A DNA stretch of 5,547 nt, taken from Gammaproteobacteria bacterium (lineage in GTDB: Bacteria > Pseudomonadota > Gammaproteobacteria > Pseudomonadales > Halieaceae). This document shows positions 1-5,547 of the stretch, piece by piece. The notes under the pieces were generated by a model, which saw nothing but the letters and a program-made list of their open reading frames with translations, made no database searches and was not told the origin of the DNA. Positions within the stretch are counted from its first letter, which is position 1. Every line of letters starts with the position of its first letter. A program made the position numbers and the translations under genes. Where the stretch lies: the NCBI GenBank assembly GCA_029859085.1, contig JAOUDU010000219.1, forward strand, positions 1 through 5,547. The letters run 5' to 3'.

Positions 1-160
1 AAGCCGCAGGTGCGCCAGCCCAAGAACTCCCCCGGCGCACCGATGCCCTACTCTACCAATATGCTGAAAAACTCCCGGGACGAATCGACAGGGGAATCTG
101 TCTATCCAGTTGCCCCAGCGCGATGTTCATGTGTACCGACAGCCCATGTAAGGAGCCATA
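1..160. other. Left-edge region without an identifiable gene
   Basis: No protein family is recognisable here on either strand. Two + frames are open from the left edge. Frame 1 has high GC at third positions for roughly its first 30 codons, but runs on to 225 inside the transglycosylase gene. Frame 3 stays open to the TAG at 159-161. On the - strand, the frame whose third positions coincide with those of frame 1 is open for about 15 codons at the edge. Any of these could be the end or start of a gene mostly outside the window, but 160 bases are too few to decide. No convincing -35/-10 pair was found. Confidence 0.3.
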
Positions 161-163
161 GTG
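151..163 (+). promoter_or_regulatory. Shine-Dalgarno AGGAG fixing the GTG start of the transglycosylase
   Basis: AGGAG at 151-155 stands 5 bases before the GTG codon at 161-163. It is the strongest ribosome binding site in the window and supports the non-ATG start. A TAG at 159-161 in another frame overlaps the GTG by one base, an arrangement often seen in coupled genes, though no convincing upstream gene ends there. Confidence 0.7.
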
Positions 164-1627
164 CGGCTCCCTCTCAATACACTGATCATTGGCCTCGTTT
201 CACTGCTCGTTCTCACTGCCTGTGACAGGTCCCGGCCCCCTGAGGTCGAGCCAGGTGCGCGGGTCACTGACGCGGGACTGGAAGAGCTGGAGCGCGGTGC
301 CCGCGGCCTTCGCCTCACGGGCGACCTGGATGCCATGCTCGAACGCGGGTACATCCGGATATTGGTCCCCTATAGCAAAACCTTTTTTTTCTACGAGGGC
401 GCGAAGCCCCGGGGGCTTGCCTACGAGTTCATGGAAGCCTTCGCAAAAACCCTGCGCAAGTCCCATGGGGCAACGCCCGGCGGGCTGACGTTACTTTACC
501 TGCCGACCCGCCGGGAGCAATTGATTCCGGGCATTGCCGAGGGTCTTGGCGACATCGCGATCGCCGGGCTAACGGCCACGGACGACAGGAAGCATCTCGT
601 CGACTTCGTGACACACGCGTCAAACCCGGTAGCAGAGGTGGTCGTTACCGGTCCCGACGCGCCCCGGCTTGAGTCTCTGGAGGACCTGTCAGGGCAAAGA
701 GTTCTTGTCCGCAAATCCAGCAGTTACTACGAGAGCCTGCAGGAGTTGAACGCGCGCCTGCGCTCTTCAGGCAAGGGAGCGGTGAAAATCGTCGAGGCGG
801 ATGAGAACCTCGAGGATGAAGACATCCTGGAGCTGGTCAGGAGTGGAGCCGCGAAGATCACGGTGATAGACAATTACCTGGCACGCTTCTGGGCCGATGT
901 CATGGGGGACCTGGCCGTGCGTGAAGATCTCCTGGTCAGGGAGGAGGGACTGCAGGGGCCGGTAGTGCGCAAGGACAGCCCGCAGTTGGTTGCCGCGCTG
1001 ACCGCGTTCCAGAAGACGCACGGGCTCGGGACCGAGTTCGGCAACGTTGTGACGAAGCGGTACCTGCAGGACAATCCCTGGGTGCGAAACCCGAACGCCA
1101 GTGCCGATCGCCAGCGCTTCGACAAGGCCATTCCCATTTTCCGCAAGTATGGCAGTCAGTATGATTTCGATGTACTGCTGCTGGTAGCCCAGGGCTACCA
1201 GGAATCACAGTTGGACCAGGCGACCCGCAGCCGCAGCGGCGCCGTTGGCGTGATGCAGATCAAGCCCGCGACAGCGGCCGGCGAACCGGTGAATATCGTT
1301 GATGTGAAGAGCAAGATGGAAAACAACATCCATGCCGGCGTGAAATACCTGCGACACCTGGTCGATGATTATTTCGGGGATCCCGCGATTACGGCATTGA
1401 ACCGGCACCTCTTCGCCATCGCTGCCTATAACGCCGGCCCGACGCGCATCCAGGCATTGCGCCGCAAAGCGGAGGCACAGGGGCTGGACCCGAATGTCTG
1501 GTTCAATAACGTGGAGCTCGTTTCAGCGCGAAACATAGGGCCTGAAAATGTGCAGTACGTGCGCAATATCCTCAAATACTGGGTTGCTTACCGGCTCGCA
1601 GCCGATTTCCAGGAAACAACAGAATAA
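161..1627 (+). CDS. mltF: MltF-type membrane-bound lytic murein transglycosylase (lipoprotein)
   Basis: Lytic transglycosylases cleave the MurNAc-GlcNAc bond of peptidoglycan in the periplasm, leaving 1,6-anhydro-MurNAc ends. The protein has 488 residues; E. coli MltF is slightly over 500. Residues 1-20 form a lipoprotein signal ending in the lipobox LTAC, with Cys21 as the lipidated residue. Residues ~54-305 resemble a type-3 extracellular solute-binding domain (starting near GYIRILVPYSKTFFF), which in MltF is a regulatory module. Residues ~325-480 are the SLT domain, with YQES carrying the likely catalytic Glu348, then GAVGVMQIK at 360-368, AAYNAG at 421-426, and a NIGPENVQYVRNI helix near the end. 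The GTG start at 161 is chosen because AGGAG lies 5 bases upstream and the signal peptide follows directly. Asp22 at the +2 position would, by the E. coli Lol rule, favour inner-membrane retention. The divergence from E. coli MltF suggests the MltF2-like branch seen in pseudomonads; that subfamily call is inference. Confidence 0.93.
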   Translation: MRLPLNTLIIGLVSLLVLTACDRSRPPEVEPGARVTDAGLEELERGARGLRLTGDLDAMLERGYIRILVPYSKTFFFYEGAKPRGLAYEFMEAFAKTLRKSHGATPGGLTLLYLPTRREQLIPGIAEGLGDIAIAGLTATDDRKHLVDFVTHASNPVAEVVVTGPDAPRLESLEDLSGQRVLVRKSSSYYESLQELNARLRSSGKGAVKIVEADENLEDEDILELVRSGAAKITVIDNYLARFWADVMGDLAVREDLLVREEGLQGPVVRKDSPQLVAALTAFQKTHGLGTEFGNVVTKRYLQDNPWVRNPNASADRQRFDKAIPIFRKYGSQYDFDVLLLVAQGYQESQLDQATRSRSGAVGVMQIKPATAAGEPVNIVDVKSKMENNIHAGVKYLRHLVDDYFGDPAITALNRHLFAIAAYNAGPTRIQALRRKAEAQGLDPNVWFNNVELVSARNIGPENVQYVRNILKYWVAYRLAADFQETTE

Positions 1628-1666
1628 GCGTCACACCGGGGGATTGCGCCAGACCCAGCTTTCGCG

Positions 1667-1682
1667 CAGTCTGTAAAGACTG
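1667..1682 (+). other. Small perfect hairpin with GUAA tetraloop between the first two genes
   Basis: CAGTCT (1667-1672) and AGACTG (1677-1682) form a 6-bp perfect stem closing the loop GTAA, which as RNA is a GNRA-type tetraloop. It lies 40 bases after the transglycosylase stop and 57 bases before the patatin start. No run of T follows, so it is not a standard intrinsic terminator. It could be a transcript-stabilising or processing structure, or chance. Confidence 0.35.
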
Positions 1683-1739
1683 ACTGGTGGCAATGACTGC
1701 ACCGTATTCAGCTTAAACATCTACCAGGCGTCCAGACCG

Positions 1740-3991
1740 ATGAAACACACGCTTCGATCGCTGCTTTGCATGGTTGGCATTTCGCTCCTGCTGGCAAACC
1801 CCACCCCGGGAAGTGCCGGCAATGACCAGGTCGGCTCGCGGCCGCGGATCGGCCTGGTACTCGGCGGCGGGGGCGCCAAGGGCGCTGCCCACATAGGCGT
1901 GCTGAAGGTACTGGAGGAGCTGCGCATTCCCATTGACTGTGTGGCGGGAACCAGTATGGGTGCGCTGGTCGGCGCCACATTTGCCGCCGGTGTGCCACCG
2001 CAGGTGATCGAGTCGCAGGTGCTGGCCGTCAACTGGGCTGAAACCGTCGGCACCGAGGGGAATCGCGACAGGATGTCGATTCGCCAGAAACTGGAGAGCC
2101 GTCCATACACCAACAGCCTCGATCTGGGCGTCAGGAATGGAGGGCTCATAGGCTCCGGTGGCTTCCTTAACACCCAGAGCATCGACGACCTGCTCAGAAC
2201 CCTCGTGGCCGGTGCGCGGGATACCAGCGATTTCGACGCGCTGCCAATTCCCTTTCGCGCCGTGGCCACCGACATGGTCTCCGGCAATATGGTCGTGCTG
2301 CGCGATGGCGACCTGTCCGTGGCCATGCGGGCCAGCATGGCGGTGCCGGGGGCCTTCACACCGGTTATCGTCGGCGACCAGGTACTGGCGGATGGCGGGC
2401 AGATGCGCAATGTGCCGGTGGATATCGCCAGGGCGATGTGCGGCGACGTTATCATAGCCGTATCGCTCGCGACCCCACCGCCCACAGCGCAAGACCTGAG
2501 CTCGGGGCTGGCCCTGGCCGCCCGCTCGCTGGATGTGATGATCGATGCGAACTCCAGGGCGCAGCTGGCGACCCTCACCGACCGGGATGTGAGCATCGTG
2601 GTGCAGATGGGTGATATAGGCTCGGGCAGTTTCGAGCGGGTACCGGATGCGATACCCCTGGGCAGGGCGGCGGCGCTGGCAAAGGCGGCGGAACTGGCCC
2701 GCTTTTCCGTCTCACCTGAGGAATACCGCGCATGGCGGCAGCGCATTACCCGCGATTACCGCAAACCACTGCACGTGGCCGGTGTGAGCGTGGTGGGGCT
2801 CAAGCAGGTCAGCCCGGAATATGTACAGGAAGCCATCGAGGTTACCAGGCCTGATGCCGAGGTCACGCCCCGTGACATCGCCTCTGACGCCCGCCGGATC
2901 TTTTCGCTGGGCGACTTCCAGTCGGTACAGTACCGGGTCGTGGACACGCCCGCGGCGCAAACAGTCGAGTTCCACCCGATCGAAAAATCCTGGGGCCCCA
3001 ATTTCGTCAATTTCGACCTGGGACTGGGCTGGGGGAACGGCGGCGATATCGGGCTGATCCTGCGGGCCGAACACCGGCGCGCCTGGATCACCGCACTGGG
3101 GGGCGAGTGGCACAATGTCGTGCAGATAGGCACGGACGTGGAGCTGCAGAGCGGCCTGTACCTGCCACTGGAGGCCCGGCAGCGCTACTTTATCGAGCCC
3201 TACCTGCGCATGAACCGGTATTTTGAGGATATCTACAATGACGGGGAAAGGGTGGCAACCTATGACTTCATCGAGAATTACGGCCAGGTCGATTTCGGTG
3301 TCAATCTCGGCAAGGAGGCCCAGCTGCGCGCAGGCGTGCGCCAGAGCTGGAACCAGACCAAGCTGGACACGGGAGCGCCGGATTTATTGCCTGGCAAGTC
3401 GAATACGCAGGAATCTGACCTGGTTTTCCAGGCCAAATACGATACCCGGGACGTGGTCGGCCTGCCGGGGCGGGGCAACCTGCTGGTTGGTCGTTACCTG
3501 TCCTCAGGCTCCTGGCTCGGCGGGGACGAATCCTATGGCGCCGCGGAGGCCATGGCGCTGGTGGTGCTGCCTTTCCGCGGAGACGCGCTGAATATCTTCG
3601 GCGGCGGCGGCCTCGACGTGAGCGGTGAGCTGCCGACTTACCGGCGTTACCGTGTCGGCGGGATACTCAGCTTTCCCGGCATGGAGCGCCAGCAACTTCG
3701 CGGCGACAACTACTGGCTGGTGGGCACCAATTACAACTGGCGGCTGGCGGAGATCCAGTCGTTGTTCGACCAGGCCCTCTACGGCGGGCTGCGCCTGACC
3801 ACCGGGCGCGTCGGCGGGCGTATCGACGGGGTCGACGACAATCTGATTACCGGCCTCGCTCTCACCCTCAGCGGACGCACGCCGATCGGGCCCTGGTCTC
3901 ACTGGGCGGCACGGACGACAATTCCTGGGCGCTGCAGCTGGCGCTCGGCCGCCCGATTCGCGAAGGGTCAATATTTGACGAAATCTGGTAA
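1740..3991 (+). CDS. Patatin-like phospholipase with POTRA and outer-membrane barrel (PlpD-like, type Vd), frameshifted near the 3' end
   Basis: Patatins are Ser-Asp dyad lipid acyl hydrolases; in PlpD-type proteins the patatin is joined to its own outer-membrane barrel. Residues 1-26 are a Sec signal peptide, with cleavage likely after GSA. The patatin domain runs ~36-330: the glycine-rich oxyanion loop GGGGAKG at 42-48, GTSMG with nucleophile Ser72, and ADGG with Asp218. A single POTRA-like domain spans ~344-412. From ~418 an Omp85-like barrel follows, including DTRD at 568-571, GLPGRGN at 574-580 and GGILSFPGM at 640-648. As given, the frame breaks at ~3888-3896 (codons 717-719). Adding one base there gives GPLVSLGGTDDNSWALQLAL and then a TAA at 3989-3991, making a 750-residue protein, close to the ~730 of P. 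aeruginosa PlpD. Without correction the frame reads on to 4823, ending in proline- and arginine-rich nonsense. The ATG at 1740 has only a weak AGG 11 bases upstream, but the signal peptide supports it. Family call is firm; whether the allele is functional is uncertain. Confidence 0.9.
3888..3896 (+). other. Single-base frameshift (apparent loss of one base in GGGCCC)
   Basis: The reading frame from 1740 passes through GGG CCC TGG here and loses barrel character at once. Re-reading the last C of CCC (3893) restores CTG GTC TCA CTG GGC, a plausible barrel strand, and stops 96 bases further at 3989. One missing C or G in the GGGCCC run explains everything. The site is not a canonical X XXY YYZ slippery heptamer in the zero frame, so programmed -1 frameshifting is unlikely. 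Confidence 0.85.
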
Positions 3992-4053
3992 CCGGCTCTC
4001 CCATGCGGCCCGGGCCTTTCTCTTCACCTACATCACAAGCGGACTGATTCCTT

Positions 4054-5520
4054 ATGCTGGCTCGTTACTTCACCAAACTGACTTTTTCGTTGACCCGGGT
4101 CCTGGCCGCCGGGCTGCTTGGCTGCCTCCTGACCGCCCTGGCTGTCGGCGTTTACCTCCTCGACAGCCGCCCCGACCTGTCGGTCTGGCATACTGCAGAT
4201 CTCGACGAGGAGTTCACCGCCGCCTCGGGGTTGACCGATTTCAGCCAGTACCTGGCCCTCGAAGACCGCCTGTTCGAGCAACTGGACCGGCTGGTCTACG
4301 CCGAGGTCCCGGTGGGGCCGGAAAATGCCATCAACCGCTACAGCAGGGGCAGTCTTGCCGATCCGGGACGCTGGCCGGTGAACTGGAATCGCAGCTTCGA
4401 GCTGGGACAGGAACAGCCCAGGGCCGGTGTTCTGCTGCTGCACGGACTCTCCGACTCTCCCTACAGCATGCGCGCACTGGGCGAATCCCTGCACCGCAGC
4501 GGCGCCATGGTGCTGGGGCTGCGCATACCCGGTCACGGCACTGCACCCTCGGGGCTGGTCGAAACGCGCTGGCAGGACATGGCCGCCGCGGTCAGGCTGG
4601 CGGCCCGCCATGTCCGCACAACGGTTGGCGACAAGCCGATTTACCTGGTGGGTTACTCCAATGGCGGGGCGCTGGCGGTGGAGTACGCGCTGTCCACGCT
4701 GGACGATGCGGACCTGCCCCGGGTGTCCGGGGTCATCCTGCTGTCACCGGAAATCGGCGTTTCGCCAGCCGCGGCGCTGGCCGTCTGGCAGGGGCGGCTC
4801 GGGCATCTGCTCGGGCTGGATAAACTGGCGTGGAACGCACTGATCCCGGAGTACGATCCCTTCAAATACGGTTCCTTCGCGGTGAACGCGGGTGATCTTG
4901 CCTACCGCATTACCGTGCATCTCCAGCAGCAGCTGGACTCACTGCAGGCCGCCGGCAAACTCGGTGACATGCCCCCGGTTCTCGCCTTCCAGTCCAGCGT
5001 CGATGCCACTGTGACCGCGTCGGCCCTGGTGGCCAACCTGTTTGATCGCCTGCCGCCGGCCCACCACGAACTGGTGCTGTTCGACATCAATCGCCGCGCC
5101 GAGGTCGGCATCCTGTTGCAACAGGACCCGCGAACGGTATTTGAACCCCTGCTGAAAAAAAGCGGTCGCGGCTTTGACCTGACGTTAGTCACGAACGAAA
5201 GCGGCGAGAGTGACCATGTCGTGGCCTACACCGCCCTGGCGGGAGAGGACACCGCCTCGAGTGCAAGTGATGTCGATGACTGGCCGCCGGGAGTGTATTC
5301 GCTGTCCCATGTGGCGCTGCCGTTTGCACCCACAGACCCGCTCTACGGCGGCCCCCAGGCGGGTAACAGCCCCGGCATCGCGCTGGGCAACCTGGCGCCG
5401 AGGGGCGAACGGGGTATCCTGCGGGTATCGGGCACCGATCTGCTGCGACTGCGATGGAACCCGTTTTTCGACTACATGGAAGGCCGTGTGCTACAGTTTA
5501 CCGGGCGGGTGCAGCACTGA
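4054..5520 (+). CDS. Membrane-anchored alpha/beta hydrolase (serine hydrolase, lysophospholipase/esterase-like)
   Basis: The 488-residue product has the alpha/beta-hydrolase fold of the Hydrolase_4 / lysophospholipase-like group, which cleaves ester or related bonds; the substrate cannot be read from the sequence. A hydrophobic helix at ~16-36, preceded by Arg and Lys and followed by DSRPD, looks like an uncleaved signal anchor placing the enzyme in the periplasm. LLLHGLSDSP (oxyanion region, His130-Gly131) is followed by GYSNGG with nucleophile Ser202. Likely acid is Asp317 in QSSVDATV and likely base His419 in SLSHVALPF. FKYGSF at 270-275 lies in the cap region. The Asp-to-His spacing of ~100 residues is long for the fold. 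An LLGC at 21-24 is a poor lipobox because hydrophobic residues continue after it. The ATG at 4054 is the first possible start: an in-frame TGA lies at 4045-4047. Its ribosome site is weak (AAGCGGA, 10 bases upstream). It begins 62 bases after the restored patatin stop, so co-transcription is plausible. Confidence 0.9.
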   Translation: MLARYFTKLTFSLTRVLAAGLLGCLLTALAVGVYLLDSRPDLSVWHTADLDEEFTAASGLTDFSQYLALEDRLFEQLDRLVYAEVPVGPENAINRYSRGSLADPGRWPVNWNRSFELGQEQPRAGVLLLHGLSDSPYSMRALGESLHRSGAMVLGLRIPGHGTAPSGLVETRWQDMAAAVRLAARHVRTTVGDKPIYLVGYSNGGALAVEYALSTLDDADLPRVSGVILLSPEIGVSPAAALAVWQGRLGHLLGLDKLAWNALIPEYDPFKYGSFAVNAGDLAYRITVHLQQQLDSLQAAGKLGDMPPVLAFQSSVDATVTASALVANLFDRLPPAHHELVLFDINRRAEVGILLQQDPRTVFEPLLKKSGRGFDLTLVTNESGESDHVVAYTALAGEDTASSASDVDDWPPGVYSLSHVALPFAPTDPLYGGPQAGNSPGIALGNLAPRGERGILRVSGTDLLRLRWNPFFDYMEGRVLQFTGRVQH

Positions 5521-5531
5521 GGGCCCAGAAA

Positions 5532-5547
5532 ATGAACATTCGCAAGA
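5532..5547 (+). CDS. Possible start of a further gene, cut by the window edge
   Basis: An ATG 11 bases after the hydrolase stop opens a frame reading MNIRK before the window ends. The lysine/arginine-rich beginning would suit a signal peptide, but five codons prove nothing. The sequence before it (GGGCCCAGAAA) is not a good Shine-Dalgarno site. Kept only because the close same-strand spacing fits an operon. Confidence 0.25.

Noticed and set aside
1..60. Beginning of a divergent purL, which neighbours mltF in E. coli
   Set aside because: The reverse-complement reading contains GAPGEFLGW after a stop codon, which does not fit the expected PurL N-terminus (RGAPALS-like).
60..138. Promoter-like elements (TATGCT at 60-65; TTGCCC at 110-115) upstream of the transglycosylase
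   Set aside because: Neither has a convincing partner hexamer at 16-18 bp spacing, so no sigma-70 promoter can be supported.
10..225. A 71-residue + strand open frame from the left edge
   Set aside because: It overlaps the first 65 bases of the transglycosylase including its lipoprotein signal, has no good ribosome site, and matches no family I recognise. At best its first part could be the tail of an unseen gene.
1713..2746. Long open frames on the - strand opposite the patatin domain (up to 341 residues)
   Set aside because: They mirror a clearly coding + strand gene with intact catalytic motifs. Their translations are low-complexity in Arg, Ser, Pro and Ala and match no family. High-GC genes commonly leave such antisense frames open.
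3887..3896. Programmed -1 ribosomal frameshifting in the patatin barrel
   Set aside because: The zero-frame codons GGG CCC do not give good re-pairing after a -1 slip (CGG, GCC), and no obvious downstream stem or pseudoknot was spotted. A missing base is simpler.
4007..4025. GGCCCGGGCC palindrome followed by TTTCTCTTC as a terminator between the patatin and hydrolase genes
   Set aside because: As a hairpin it would have only a 3-bp stem with a 4-base loop, and the T tract is interrupted by C. It is too weak to call a terminator.
3504..4611. - strand open frames across the barrel end and the hydrolase start
   Set aside because: They cross the patatin stop and the hydrolase signal anchor without any recognisable domain, and are explained as shadows of the + strand genes.

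Overview
The window is a GC-rich, densely coding stretch with every supported gene on the + strand. It looks like a Gram-negative proteobacterium, most likely a gammaproteobacterium. The evidence is a lipoprotein lytic transglycosylase of the MltF type, a patatin fused to an Omp85-like outer-membrane barrel (PlpD, type Vd secretion), and a membrane-anchored alpha/beta hydrolase. The species cannot be named from the sequence.

Layout. Positions 1-160 hold no gene I can identify; they end in a clear ribosome binding site and a GTG start. Positions 161-1627 encode a two-domain periplasmic lipoprotein: a type-3 solute-binding-like module followed by a C-terminal SLT lytic transglycosylase domain. 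A 112-bp gap follows, with one small perfect hairpin. From 1740 comes a patatin-POTRA-barrel gene whose natural stop is at 3989-3991, but a one-base frameshift at about 3888-3896 throws the ribosome into another frame. Read as given, that frame stays open to 4823 and runs nonsensically through the next gene. After 62 bp, 4054-5520 encodes an intact alpha/beta hydrolase with an N-terminal membrane anchor. A possible start of a further gene lies at 5532.

How the genes fit together. All three products act in or on the cell envelope: one cleaves peptidoglycan, one is a lipid acyl hydrolase delivered to or through the outer membrane, and one is a probable lipase, esterase or lysophospholipase held at the inner membrane and facing the periplasm. 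The tandem order and short gaps between the two lipid-type hydrolases allow co-transcription, but the sequence does not prove a shared pathway. The most important observation is the single-base frameshift in the patatin barrel. It is either a sequencing or assembly error or a real, very recent inactivation. I see no CRISPR array, RNA gene, mobile element or defence system.
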